From: Lentzea kentuckyensis
GTDB taxonomy: Bacteria > Actinomycetota > Actinomycetes > Mycobacteriales > Pseudonocardiaceae
DNA: 64,000 nt
NCBI RefSeq assembly: GCF_002150765.1
Contig: NZ_MUYM01000015.1
Span: 62,001-126,000 of the forward strand
Direction of reading: 5' to 3'
A model generated the notes under the pieces. The model was not told the origin of the DNA. It saw only the letters and a program-made list of their open reading frames with translations, and did no database searches. Within the stretch, counting starts at the first letter, position 1; every line of letters starts with the position of its first letter. Of the stretch, positions 1 through 8,640 are shown in pieces. The position numbers were made by a program, and so were the translations under genes.

Positions 1-153
1 GGAGGCACGATTGGTGGAGCGAACGTGACAAGCGCGCCGGGTTACACCTTCCACGGTGACTTCATGAACGCGTGGGATCCCGCCGAGCTGGAACGCCGGG
101 TCCGCAACTGCATCAACGCGGGCTACATCTGCGGGACCGACGGCAACCCGTAG
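1..153 (+). CDS. C-terminal end of a DUF1996-type secreted protein (5' partial)
   Basis: An open frame enters from the left edge and stops with TAG at 151-153, giving about 50 residues with no start in the window. The stretch around HGDFMNAWD followed by a Leu/Arg helix and two cysteines (RNCINAG, YICG) resembles the C-terminal end of DUF1996 proteins, which carry an H-x-DF-x-N-x-W signature. DUF1996 proteins are usually secreted and of unknown function. The paired cysteines fit an exported protein. The assignment rests on one short motif from memory. Confidence 0.6.
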   Translation, partial: GGTIGGANVTSAPGYTFHGDFMNAWDPAELERRVRNCINAGYICGTDGNP

Positions 154-242
154 TGATCTTGCTGCCGACCCCGGTGCTCAGAAATGTCAGGGCTGTAGGG
201 CATGCTGGGGCACAGGTGTTCGAACGGTGGGGAGGCAGCGCG

Positions 243-932
243 ATGGCGAAGAAGAGCGGGCTGTCGGCGGACGACGTCGACAGCCTGCGCTCGCAACTGG
301 ACGGAGGCACCCAGCCGCTGGTGTGGTTCACGGCGGCCGCGGTGGGCATGGAGGCGGGCAGGTCGGCGAAGCTGCTGGCCTTCACCGACCCGGAAGAGGG
401 CGATTTCATCCAGGTCCGGCCGACGGGCTCGAAGGACGAGATGTCCTTCTCCCCGGCCGAGTTGACGCTGGAGAAACCTCCGCCGCGCAAGAAGCCGGCG
501 ACCCCGCCTCCTGCGCCACCGGAGCCGCCGCGCGAGACTGAGATCCTCTACCCCTACGTCCCGGAGGCGCCGGTGAAGCCCGCGGCCCCCAAGCCGAAAC
601 CCGCTGCCGCTCCCGCGGAGGCCACACCCGCGAAGCCGGCGCGCAAGCCGTCAGGTTCGAAGAACGCCACACCCGAGGTCACCGTCACCCTGGTGACCAC
701 GGGCGAGGGCGAGTGGACCGTGGAGGTGTTGCAGGGCACCCGCAGGACGATCCGCCCGACCCCGGTCTCGCCGGCCGCCGTGGCGCAGGCCGCGAAGCTG
801 CTGACCGAGGAGGTCTCCGAGATCGTCGAGGGCGTCCTGAACGCGGCGCGTGCCCAGCAGCTGGCCCGCGTGGAGCAACTGCGCGCCGAACTGGAGGCAG
901 CGCAGAAGGCTCTGAACGACCTGGGCGCGTAG
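243..932 (+). CDS. two-domain protein with Pro/Ala/Lys linker (possibly DUF6319 family)
   Basis: About 229 residues. I chose ATG 243 because GGAGG lies 8 nt upstream and the protein turns well-behaved there; the frame stays open further upstream but reads as Arg/Gly-rich shadow. Residues 1-80 form a small globular domain (WFTAAAVGMEAGR, GDFIQVRPTGSKDEMSFSP). Residues 80-145 are a Pro/Lys/Ala linker. Residues 150-229 are a beta-rich stretch (VTVTLVTTGEGEWTVEV) followed by a long alpha helix ending in a Leu-heptad coiled coil. The C-terminal half is clearly paralogous to the minus-strand protein at 51530-51970. I believe the family is catalogued as DUF6319, but that is recall only. No catalytic motif is visible and the function is unknown. 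Confidence 0.85.
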   Translation: MAKKSGLSADDVDSLRSQLDGGTQPLVWFTAAAVGMEAGRSAKLLAFTDPEEGDFIQVRPTGSKDEMSFSPAELTLEKPPPRKKPATPPPAPPEPPRETEILYPYVPEAPVKPAAPKPKPAAAPAEATPAKPARKPSGSKNATPEVTVTLVTTGEGEWTVEVLQGTRRTIRPTPVSPAAVAQAAKLLTEEVSEIVEGVLNAARAQQLARVEQLRAELEAAQKALNDLGA

Positions 933-1149
933 CGAAGTTACGTGCTGCGACGCACCGGGTGGTTGTCCTTACGCGTTCGGGTGAGAGGGCTTCCCAGGGC
1001 TGGTGCCGGGGCGGACCGTGGGATGCGCGGATGTCCCGCGCAGGTCCGGCTTGGAGGACGGGGAGGCCCTGATGGGTACGTGTGGGTGCTGTTCCGGGTG
1101 CACGGGGCCCGGCTGCGGCTGCTGTTCGAGCTGCTGACACCAAGATTCG

Positions 1150-1192
1150 GCGGGGAGCTTTCCGCGTTGTGGTCACGCGGGAGGCTCCCCGC
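1150..1192. terminator. long two-tier hairpin in the 933-1257 gap
   Basis: The 325-bp gap between two convergent genes (933-1257) holds no credible ORF. Its main structure is a hairpin: GCGGGGAGC (1150-1158) pairs with GCTCCCCGC (1184-1192), with an inner stem CCGCG/CGCGG (1162-1166 with 1176-1180). There is no T-tract. It lies about 65 nt past the stop of the minus-strand hydrolase and about 220 nt past the plus-strand gene, so it probably ends transcription of at least the former. Confidence 0.45.
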
Positions 1193-1257
1193 GCCATGTC
1201 CGGGTCTGAGGGAATCCTTGGGGCGCCAGGGACTTCTGGGCTGGAGCACGTGCTCGA

Positions 1258-2790
1258 TCAGGGCGGGCAGACCGTGCCGTTCGACGGCACCTTCCCGTCG
1301 ATCAGGTAGTCGCGCACGGCCGTGGTCGCGCACCCGGACAGGCCCAGCGCGCCGCGCCCGCTGCCCTGCCAGCCGATCAACGCCGACCCCGGCAGCCGCT
1401 GCGCCGCGTGCTCGCTGCCGGACGCGGGGGTGGAGAGGTCGTTGGCCGTGCTGAGGACCACGATCGGAGGCGCGCTCTTCAGCGCGTCGACCTTCTCGGC
1501 CTTGGGCGGCGGGAACGGGTTGCAGTGCAGCAGCTCGCGGGCGAACACGGCGCCGAACAGGGCGTGCTTGCCCTGCCAGTCCGCGGTCAGGGCCTTCACC
1601 CGGTCCGGTGGGATGCGGGTGGCGGTGTCGTTGCAGCCGATCACCAGGCCCGCGTCGAAGCGGGGCGGGTTCTCGTCGAGGTCGTTCACGAGCGGGTCGA
1701 GCAGGGTGAACAGACCACTGGCGTCGCCCGCGCGGGCCTTCACCAGGGCGTCGGTCAGCTGGGGCCAGCGCGCCCGGTCCGCCAGGCCGGCGAGGATCGC
1801 GTTCAGGGCCGAGCCCGGCGTCAGGTCGACGTACTCGCCGCGGACCCGGTTCGTCCGCAGCTGGCCCAGCAGCGCCTGGACGTCCTCGCGCGGGTTCGCC
1901 AGGGCGCAGCCGCGGGTCTTGCAGTCGGTGGCGAACGCGGCGAACGTCGCTTCGGCCGCCGCGGCCCGGGACTCCAGCACGCCGACCTGGTCGAGCGTCG
2001 GGTCCGGGGCGCCGTCGAGGACGGTGCGGCCGATGCGGTTCGGGTAGCGCTGGGCGTAGGTCGTGATGACCCGCGAGCCCTCGCCCAGGCCGATGGCGTT
2101 GAGGCGGTCGGTGCCGAGGTAGTCGCGGAGCCGTTCGAGGTCGGAGGCCGCGCGCCACGAGTCGAACGCGGTCAGCCTGCCTTCGAGGTCGAGCACGCAC
2201 TCCTGGGCGGCCTCGCCCGAGGCGACGACGAGGTTCGACTGCTCGGTCTCGGCGGGGTCGTACTCGACGAGTTGCGCGCGCGTCGCCTGCGGGACGCACG
2301 ACATGCCGTCCGAACGGCCAGTGCCGCGCCGGTCCACGCCGATGATCGTGTAGGTGCTGAGGATTTCCTTGGGCAACGTCGCCGCGAGCCGCGCGGCCTT
2401 GATCGTGCCGGGCTCGCCACCGGGGTCGTTCACCACCACCAGCGCGCTCTTGCCCGTGCCGACGCGCATCAGCGCGATGCCGAGCGTGCCGCGGCCGGGA
2501 CGTCCCGGCGGGTCCAGCACGACGGTCATCCGGGCGCATTCGTACGTCTGGTCACCCTGGGGTGCGTTGGCGCCGAGGCGGTCCTTCATCTGCTCGTTGC
2601 ACGGCGACCAAGCCAGCGAGTCCTTCTTGTACTCGCTGAGCGGCGGCACGGGCTGCGGTCCCGCGAGCGCGCTCTGGTCGACGGGCTGGTTCTCCTCGCC
2701 CTTGACCGCGATCACCGGCCGGCCCGAGGGTCCCGCGCTGCACGCCGTCAGCACGCTCACTGCCAGTAGGGCCAAGGCAGCGCGACGCAC
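1258..2790 (-). CDS. lipoprotein of the tripeptidyl-aminopeptidase alpha/beta-hydrolase family, apparently catalytically dead
   Basis: About 510 residues. GTG 2790 is preferred over GTG 2802 because GAGTGAGG sits 6 nt upstream. A short Arg-plus-hydrophobic leader ends in the lipobox LTAC, so the protein should be an exported lipoprotein. The fold is the SlpD/Hip1-like TAP family: an oxyanion-region relic NDPGGEPG, then IIGVDRRGTGRSD, and a C-terminal TAP domain ending in a short Cys-containing tail. The nucleophile elbow, normally G-x-S-x-G, reads GLGEGS, and the usual GxGH near the C-terminus reads GSGRG. Ser and His are therefore both missing, while the Asp in TANDLSTP remains. M. tuberculosis Rv2672 is the likely family relative, since its neighbours match the ribD- and zapE-like genes here. 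A non-enzymatic binding role is an inference. Confidence 0.88.
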   Translation of the reverse strand: MRRAALALLAVSVLTACSAGPSGRPVIAVKGEENQPVDQSALAGPQPVPPLSEYKKDSLAWSPCNEQMKDRLGANAPQGDQTYECARMTVVLDPPGRPGRGTLGIALMRVGTGKSALVVVNDPGGEPGTIKAARLAATLPKEILSTYTIIGVDRRGTGRSDGMSCVPQATRAQLVEYDPAETEQSNLVVASGEAAQECVLDLEGRLTAFDSWRAASDLERLRDYLGTDRLNAIGLGEGSRVITTYAQRYPNRIGRTVLDGAPDPTLDQVGVLESRAAAAEATFAAFATDCKTRGCALANPREDVQALLGQLRTNRVRGEYVDLTPGSALNAILAGLADRARWPQLTDALVKARAGDASGLFTLLDPLVNDLDENPPRFDAGLVIGCNDTATRIPPDRVKALTADWQGKHALFGAVFARELLHCNPFPPPKAEKVDALKSAPPIVVLSTANDLSTPASGSEHAAQRLPGSALIGWQGSGRGALGLSGCATTAVRDYLIDGKVPSNGTVCPP

Positions 2791-2864
2791 AGAATTCCTC
2801 ACTCTCGTTCACACTCCGGGAGACCGAGCCTCGCATGTGCAAGGTGAATTGAAGGTGAGTCAGG

Positions 2865-3743
2865 ATGGGGGACATGGCTCACGCTGATCGGCTCCCCGTC
2901 GCGCGGCTGATGGGTGGCATCCCTCCGACGGCGCTCGTGCTGCTCGGCATCGTGAGCGTGCAGGTGGGCGCGGCCGTCGCGAAGCAGCTGTTCACCGTCG
3001 CGGGCGCGGCGGGCACCGTGACGTTGCGGCTGGTCTTCGCCGCGCTCGTGCTGCTCGCGATCTGGCGTCCGTCGGTGCGGATCGACCGCCACACGCTCGT
3101 GGTCGTCGTGAGTTACGGCGTGGTCCTCGGCGCGATGAACCTGTGCTTCTACGCGGCGCTCGAACGCATCCCGCTCGGCGCGGCGGTGACCATCGAGTTC
3201 CTCGGTCCGCTGGCGGTGGCCGTCGCGGGATCCCGGCGCTGGCTCGACGGACTGTGGGTGCTCCTCGCGGGTGCCGGTGTGGTGCTGCTCACCGGCGTGG
3301 AGGGCGGTCTGCTGTGGACGGGCGTGCTGTTCGCGCTGGCCGCCGGCGCGTGCTGGGCGGCGTACATCCTGCTGACGGCCAAGCTCGGCAGCAAGACCGA
3401 CGACGGCAAGGGCCTCGCGCTCGCGATGGTCGTCGGCGCGGTGGTCGCGCTGCCGTTCGGCATCTCGTCGGCCGGCACCGCGATGCTGGGCCCGGTCCTG
3501 CTCGCGGCAGGGTTCGCGGTCGCGCTCATGTCGTCGGTGATCCCGTACTCGCTGGAGCTGGAGGCGCTGCGCCGGATGCCGCCGCGGGTGTTCGGGATCC
3601 TGATGTCTATGGAACCGGCGGTGGCCGCGCTGGCCGGTCTGGTGCTGCTGGGGGAGCAGCTCACACCGGCGCAGTGGGTCGCGGTGTGCTGTGTCGTGAT
3701 CGCCTCGGTCGGGTCGACCCGGTCGGCGAAACCCGAGGTCTAA
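2865..3743 (+). CDS. EamA/RhtA-type drug/metabolite exporter
   Basis: About 292 residues with roughly ten hydrophobic segments arranged as two EamA repeats, typical of the drug/metabolite transporter superfamily. The phrases EFLGPLAVA and a C-terminal MSMEPAVAALAGL are characteristic of the RhtA (threonine/homoserine exporter) branch, so amino-acid or small-metabolite efflux across the cytoplasmic membrane is likely. ATG 2865 follows AAGGTGAGTCAGG; an in-frame ATG at 2874 is an alternative. The gene overlaps the stop of the convergent ligase by 4 nt (CTAA, 3740-3743). The substrate cannot be read from sequence. Confidence 0.9.
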   Translation: MGDMAHADRLPVARLMGGIPPTALVLLGIVSVQVGAAVAKQLFTVAGAAGTVTLRLVFAALVLLAIWRPSVRIDRHTLVVVVSYGVVLGAMNLCFYAALERIPLGAAVTIEFLGPLAVAVAGSRRWLDGLWVLLAGAGVVLLTGVEGGLLWTGVLFALAAGACWAAYILLTAKLGSKTDDGKGLALAMVVGAVVALPFGISSAGTAMLGPVLLAAGFAVALMSSVIPYSLELEALRRMPPRVFGILMSMEPAVAALAGLVLLGEQLTPAQWVAVCCVVIASVGSTRSAKPEV

Positions 3744-4804
3744 CGGGCTTTGAGCTCGCCCTTCAACACCGATGCCACGTCGTACCGGGCCGGGATCTCC
3801 AGCTGGTCGTAGCGGCACGACAGCGGTTCGCGGTCCGGACGCCACCGCGCGAACTGGCCGTTGTGCCGCAGCCGCACGGGGTGTTCGCCCTCGGTCTGGG
3901 TGTAGTGGATCTCCAGGACGCGTTCGGGCCGCAGCGCCACGTACTCCGCCTGCTTGCCGCGCCACCGGTTGATCTCGCCGGGAATCCGTTGGCCTGGCTG
4001 AGGATTCGCCCACGGGTGCTCGGACGACTCGGTGATCAGGCCAGCGAGCTCGGCGGCCAGCTCGCGGCGTTCGGCGGCCTTGAACGAACCGCAGACCCCG
4101 ATGTGGTGCAGCAGGTCGTTCGAGTCGTAGACGCCGAGCAGCAGCGAACCGACGGCGGTGCCGGGCTCGGTGTCCTTGTGCCAGCGCAGGCCGGCCAGCA
4201 CCACGTCGGCGGTGCGGGCGTGCTTCACCTTGATCATCGAACGCTTGCCCGGCGTGTACGGGCCGTCCGACGGCTTGCCCATCACGCCGTCCAGACCGGC
4301 GCCCTCGAACAGCCTGAACCACTGCCGCGCCGTCTCGACGGACGTCGTCGCGGGCGTGATGTTGAGACCGGGCAGCCCGAGCAACGCCTCGCGCCGGGCG
4401 ACCGTCGGCGACTCCAGCAGCACGTCGGAACCCAGCGCCAGCAGGTCGAACGCGACGAACGTGGCCGGCGCCGACTCCGACAGCAGCGCGACCCGCGACG
4501 CCGCCGGGTGGATCCGTTCGGACAGCGCGTCGAAGTCCAGCTCGTCGTTCTTCGCCACCACCAGTTCGCCGTCGACGACCACGCGGTCCGGCAGCACGTC
4601 CAGCATCGAGGCGACGACCTCGGGGAAGTAGCGGTTGAGCGGCTTGCCGCTGCGCGACTGCAGGAGGACCTCGTCGCCGGAGCGGAACACCACGCAGCGG
4701 AAACCGTCCCACTTGGGTTCGAACACCAGGTCTGCAGTATCCGGTATACCGTCGACCGCGGTGGCGAGCATCGGCTGCAGAGGTGGCGTCAGCGGTAGGT
4801 CCAC
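3740..4804 (-). CDS. ligC: ATP-dependent DNA ligase, LigC type
   Basis: 354 residues, close to the mycobacterial LigC length of about 358. The nucleotidyltransferase domain is N-terminal: motif I EPKWDGFR gives the adenylated lysine in K-W-D-G, then LLQSRSGKPL, FVAFDLLAL, GLDGVMGK and the motif V region SMIKVKH. The OB-fold follows from about residue 210 (LRWHKD, LLLGVYDSN). No NHEJ polymerase or nuclease domain is fused, which fits a stand-alone repair ligase acting on nicked DNA. Start GTG 4804 follows GGCAGGATG. The gene is 17 nt downstream of the RibD-like gene, so the two are probably cotranscribed. Confidence 0.93.
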   Translation of the reverse strand: MDLPLTPPLQPMLATAVDGIPDTADLVFEPKWDGFRCVVFRSGDEVLLQSRSGKPLNRYFPEVVASMLDVLPDRVVVDGELVVAKNDELDFDALSERIHPAASRVALLSESAPATFVAFDLLALGSDVLLESPTVARREALLGLPGLNITPATTSVETARQWFRLFEGAGLDGVMGKPSDGPYTPGKRSMIKVKHARTADVVLAGLRWHKDTEPGTAVGSLLLGVYDSNDLLHHIGVCGSFKAAERRELAAELAGLITESSEHPWANPQPGQRIPGEINRWRGKQAEYVALRPERVLEIHYTQTEGEHPVRLRHNGQFARWRPDREPLSCRYDQLEIPARYDVASVLKGELKAR

Positions 4805-4821
4805 GCGCCCATCCTGCCTCT

Positions 4822-5502
4822 TCAGCTGGAATTTCGCCGCTGATAGCGCAACAACAACACGTCGTCCGCCCGCAACACCGATGCCAGCGTCAGGTCGACG
4901 GGCGGGATGACCGTGCCGTGCGCGATCCGCGAGGAGTCACCGACCGCCAGCAACGGCGACACCGTCAGGTTCAGCGCGTCCACCAGCCCCTCGGCGACCA
5001 TCGTCCCGAACAGCCGGGGCCCGCCTTCGAGGTTGATCTTGTGCAGGCCACGCGCCGCGAGCTCCGCCACGGCCACCTTCAGATCGACCTGGTCCTCCCC
5101 GGCGATGATCACCTCGGCAGGCAGCCGCGGCAGCTGGGCGGCCGCGCAGGTGATCACGATCGGCGGCTTGGCGGCGTCGGTGAACAGAGGCAGGTCCGGC
5201 GTCAGCGTCCCGCGGGCCGTTACGACCGCGATCGGCAGCTGGGCGGGCCGGTAGCCCTCGATCAGCACGGTTCCGGCGCCCACCATGACGACGTCGGCGA
5301 GCTGCCGGCCGAGCCCGAAGATCTTCTTGTCGGCGGGCGACCCCAGCCCGGCGGAGCGTCCGTCGACCGACACCGCACCGTCCACGCTGGACACGAAGTT
5401 CGCGGTCACCCAGGTGCGACCCTCGGGATACGCGTAGAGCGACTCGAGGGCTGTGTCGGTCATCTCAACGCCCGGTGAGGGCCACAACATCTGCACGAAC
5501 AC
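4822..5502 (-). CDS. RibD C-terminal-domain reductase (pyrimidine/dihydrofolate reductase-like)
   Basis: 226 residues comprising one RibD_C/DHFR-like fold: VTANFVSSVDGAVS near the N-terminus, then DVVMVGAGTVLIEGYRP, and the NADPH-binding region INLEGGPRLFGTMV. There is no deaminase domain, so it is not full RibD. The closest counterpart I recall is M. tuberculosis Rv2671, a RibD analogue able to reduce dihydrofolate. Start GTG 5502 is the longest choice; the ATG of LQMLW-like residue 5 is possible. It is divergent from the zapE-like gene with only 27 nt between starts, an arrangement also seen for Rv2670c-Rv2671. Confidence 0.88.
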   Translation of the reverse strand: MFVQMLWPSPGVEMTDTALESLYAYPEGRTWVTANFVSSVDGAVSVDGRSAGLGSPADKKIFGLGRQLADVVMVGAGTVLIEGYRPAQLPIAVVTARGTLTPDLPLFTDAAKPPIVITCAAAQLPRLPAEVIIAGEDQVDLKVAVAELAARGLHKINLEGGPRLFGTMVAEGLVDALNLTVSPLLAVGDSSRIAHGTVIPPVDLTLASVLRADDVLLLRYQRRNSS

Positions 5503-5529
5503 ATCCCATCACGCCGATAGGCTGCGGGC

Positions 5530-6519
5530 ATGCGCTTGTCCGACCGGGATCCCCAGATCGGTGCTGACGAACTGATCGAGAACCTGGTGCCGCCACCGAG
5601 GTTCGACACCGTCAGCTTCGACAGCTACCTCCCCAACCCGGACGAGCCCAGCCAGGCCGCCGCGGTCGAGGCCGGCCGCCTGTTCGCGGCGCGGGTCAGC
5701 GTGAAGCCGAAGAAGTGGTCGCTGTTCGGGTCGAGGGACGAGGACGAGGCCAAGCGAGGCCTCTACCTCGACGGCGGCTTCGGCGTCGGCAAGACCCACC
5801 TGCTCGCCTCGCTGTGGCACGCGGTCCCCGGCCCGAAGGCGTACGGCACGTTCGTCGAGCTCACCAATCTCGTCGGCGTCCTGACCTTCCCGGAGGCCGT
5901 CAAACGGCTGAGCGCCCACAAGCTGCTCGCCATCGACGAGTTCGAGCTCGACGACCCCGGCGACACCATGCTGGTCACGCGCCTGATCAAGGAACTGATC
6001 GCGGCCGGCGTCTTCGTCGCCGCCACCTCGAACACGCTCCCCGACAAGCTCGGCGAGGGCCGGTTCGCCGCCGCCGACTTCCTGCGCGAGATCCAGTCGA
6101 TGTCCTCGAAGTTCGACGTCGTGCGCGTGGACGGCCCGGACTACCGCCACCGCGGCCTGCCCGACGCCCCGCCGCCGATGTCCGACTCGGAGTTGCAGGC
6201 CAAGGCGGCCGCGCGGCAGGACTCGACCATCGACGACTTCGACGACCTCTGCAAGGCGCTCGCCCGCATCCACCCGTCGAAGTACGGGCGGCTGCTGGAC
6301 GGGGTGAGTGCCGTCCACCTCAAGGACGTCAAGCCCGCGCCGGACCAGAACGTCGGGCTGCGGCTCGTGGCGTTCGGCGACCGGCTCTACGACCGCGACA
6401 TCCCGGTGGCGGTGTCGGGGCAGCCGCTGTCGGAGTTGTTCACCGAGGAGATGCTGCGCGGCGGGTACCGCAAGAAGTACCTCCGCGCGGTCTCCCGGCT
6501 GGTCGCGCTGAGCCGCTGA
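5530..6519 (+). CDS. zapE: AFG1/ZapE-family P-loop ATPase
   Basis: 329 residues. Walker A is GGFGVGKTHL (about residue 82), Walker B is LLAIDEFELDD, and a sensor-like TSNTLPD follows, all standard for the AFG1/ZapE family. In E. coli ZapE associates with the divisome; the actinobacterial homologue corresponds to Rv2670c. Start ATG 5530 gives a normal N-terminus. It is divergent from the RibD-like reductase. Its exact role in actinomycetes is not established. Confidence 0.92.
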   Translation: MRLSDRDPQIGADELIENLVPPPRFDTVSFDSYLPNPDEPSQAAAVEAGRLFAARVSVKPKKWSLFGSRDEDEAKRGLYLDGGFGVGKTHLLASLWHAVPGPKAYGTFVELTNLVGVLTFPEAVKRLSAHKLLAIDEFELDDPGDTMLVTRLIKELIAAGVFVAATSNTLPDKLGEGRFAAADFLREIQSMSSKFDVVRVDGPDYRHRGLPDAPPPMSDSELQAKAAARQDSTIDDFDDLCKALARIHPSKYGRLLDGVSAVHLKDVKPAPDQNVGLRLVAFGDRLYDRDIPVAVSGQPLSELFTEEMLRGGYRKKYLRAVSRLVALSR

Positions 6520-6652
6520 CAGGCGCGAGATTTGGTCGAAACCCCGAAATGGGCACGGGTACCTCAAGACCGAGTTTGACTCCGGCGGCGTTCGAGTATC
6601 CACTGGGTGACGAGCGGGAATGATGACGTCCCGACGTCTTCCGGAGGCACCC

Positions 6653-6898
6653 ATGCTGAGTGAAGCCGAACGCCGCTCGCTCGAGGAGATCGAGCAGCGG
6701 TTGCTCGCCGACGAGCCGAGACTCGCCCGCGCGATGAACCGCGGGGTCCGGCCGTGGTTGTTCTACGCCTGCCTGCTCGTCTTCGGCGGCCTCACGGTGC
6801 TGCTGACGGTGATCGGCGCTTTCGGCCCCGCCTTCCAGTGCCTCCTGGTGGTGGCCGGCGCGCTGGTGCTGCGCAGGTACCCGATCAGGTTCCGGTAG
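6653..6898 (+). CDS. DUF3040 small membrane protein
   Basis: 81 residues. ATG 6653 is chosen over the open upstream extension because GGAGG lies 7 nt before it. The N-terminus LSEAERRSLEEIEQRLLADEP is the DUF3040 signature (an acidic amphipathic helix), followed by two transmembrane helices around residues 35-75 and a basic tail. The family is actinobacterial, membrane-bound and of unknown function. A monocistronic unit is likely. Confidence 0.9.
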   Translation: MLSEAERRSLEEIEQRLLADEPRLARAMNRGVRPWLFYACLLVFGGLTVLLTVIGAFGPAFQCLLVVAGALVLRRYPIRFR

Positions 6899-6946
6899 TC
6901 AGAAACTCGCTGGCGCTGGACCTGGTCAACCTCGACCATCTGCGGC

Positions 6947-8542
6947 GTGGGTTATCTGGAAGCGAACGGGCTCGCGTACGCCTTGCCGGACGGCAGGGAG
7001 TTGTTCCGTGACGTCTCGTTCAAGGTGAGCGGCGGCACCGTGGTGGCGCTGGTCGGGGCGAACGGCGTCGGCAAGACGACGCTGCAGCGGATCCTGGCCG
7101 GTGAGCTGGCGCCCAAGCAGGGCAGCGTGCACGTGCAGGGCGGCCTTGCGGTGATGCCGCAGTTCATCGGCTCGGTTCGGGACTCCTCACTCGTGCGCGA
7201 CTTGCTGCTGTCCGTCGCACCTGAAGCGCTGCGCCTGGCCGCTCAGGAGCTCGACGACGCCGAGCTGGCGCTGATGGACACCGACGACGAATCCGCCCAG
7301 ATGCGGTATGCGAACGCTCTCACCAGCTATGGCGAGGCCGGCGGGTACGACGTCGAGGTCCTCTGGGACACCGTCACGGTCGCCGCGCTCGGCCTGCCCT
7401 ACGACCGGGCCCGGTTCCGCGAGGTGCGCACGCTGTCGGGCGGGGAGCAGAAACGCCTGGTGCTGGAGACCCTCCTCCGTGGCCACGAGCAGGTGCTGCT
7501 GCTCGACGAGCCGGACAACTACCTCGACGTCCCCGGCAAGCGCTGGCTGGAGGAACGGCTCAAAGCCACCGACAAGGCCGTGTTGGTCGTGAGCCACGAT
7601 CGTGAGTTGCTGGCCAACGCCGCTACGCACGTCGTCACGGTCGAGGCGCATTCCGCGTGGACGCATCCGGGCTCGTTCGGCACCTGGCACGCCGCGCGTC
7701 ACAAACGCATCGAGAAGCTCAAAGAAGATCACCGCCGTTGGAACGAGGAACACGAACGGCTCAAAGAGCTCGTCAGGACCCTCCAACAACAGGCGAAGTA
7801 CTACGAGTCGATGGCGCCGAAGTACCGGGTCATGTGCGCACGGCTCGAACGGTTCGAAGAGGCGGGTCCGCCGCCGGAGATCCCGACCGACGAGAAGGTC
7901 AACCCGCGGCTCAAGGGCGGGCGCACCGGCGTTCGCGCGATCACGTGCGAAGAGCTGGAGCTGACCGGGCTGATGAAGCCGTTCTCGCAGGAGATCTTCT
8001 TCGGCGACCGGGTCGCGGTGCTCGGTTCGAACGGCTCCGGCAAGAGCCACTTCCTGCGGCTGCTGGGTGGCGATCAAGTCCGCACCAACGGCGCGTGGAA
8101 GCTCGGCGCGCGCGTTGTGCCCGGACTGTTCGCGCAGACGCACGAGCACCCGGAGTGGCTCGGCCGCACGCTCGTGGACATCCTCTGGCACGGTGAGGGC
8201 CAGCGGGCCGGCAAGGACCGGGGTGCCGCGATGTCGGTGCTGAGCCGGTACGGCCTCGACAAGGCGGGTGACCAGCGGTTCGAGAACCTCTCGGGCGGGC
8301 AGCAGGCGCGGTTCCAGATCCTGTTGCTGGAGCTGTCCGGGGCGACGTTGCTGCTGCTCGACGAACCGACGGACAACCTCGACCTCGCGTCGGCGGAGGC
8401 GTTGCAGAACGCGCTGAACGACTTCGAGGGCACGGTCGTGGCGGTCACGCACGACAGGTGGTTCGCCAAGTCGTTCGACCGGTTCCTGCACTTCCGGGCG
8501 GACGGCAAGGTGTCCGAAGTGGACGCACCAATCTGGACGTAG
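6947..8542 (+). CDS. ABC-F family ATPase (two ATP-binding cassettes, no membrane domain)
   Basis: 531 residues with two nucleotide-binding domains. The first has Walker A GANGVGKTT, signature LSGGEQKRL and Walker B LLLDEPDNYLD. The second has GSNGSGKSH, LSGGQQARF and LLLDEPTDNLD. An alpha-helical linker of about 80 residues rich in Lys/Glu/Arg lies between them (about 240-320), the hallmark of ABC-F ribosome-associated factors. It acts in the cytosol, probably on ribosomes; whether it protects against an antibiotic or is housekeeping is open. GTG 6947 is the only start before an in-frame stop, but its ribosome-binding site is weak. Confidence 0.93.
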   Translation: MGYLEANGLAYALPDGRELFRDVSFKVSGGTVVALVGANGVGKTTLQRILAGELAPKQGSVHVQGGLAVMPQFIGSVRDSSLVRDLLLSVAPEALRLAAQELDDAELALMDTDDESAQMRYANALTSYGEAGGYDVEVLWDTVTVAALGLPYDRARFREVRTLSGGEQKRLVLETLLRGHEQVLLLDEPDNYLDVPGKRWLEERLKATDKAVLVVSHDRELLANAATHVVTVEAHSAWTHPGSFGTWHAARHKRIEKLKEDHRRWNEEHERLKELVRTLQQQAKYYESMAPKYRVMCARLERFEEAGPPPEIPTDEKVNPRLKGGRTGVRAITCEELELTGLMKPFSQEIFFGDRVAVLGSNGSGKSHFLRLLGGDQVRTNGAWKLGARVVPGLFAQTHEHPEWLGRTLVDILWHGEGQRAGKDRGAAMSVLSRYGLDKAGDQRFENLSGGQQARFQILLLELSGATLLLLDEPTDNLDLASAEALQNALNDFEGTVVAVTHDRWFAKSFDRFLHFRADGKVSEVDAPIWT

Positions 8543-8640
8543 AATCCGAAACTGCCCAAAGATCTTGCGAACCCCTTGTGGGACCAGAGAACGCCAGCGA
8601 ACGTGATCACACACTCGTTGGTGTTTCGTTGGAGGTAGTT

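Noticed and set aside
3143..4798. 551-residue open frame on the plus strand across the exporter and ligase genes
   Set aside because: Arg/Gly/Ala-rich shadow of two well-supported genes; no family motif, typical of high-GC reading-frame artefacts. The same applies to 2799-4712, 938-2539, 34532-36034 and 38759-40933.
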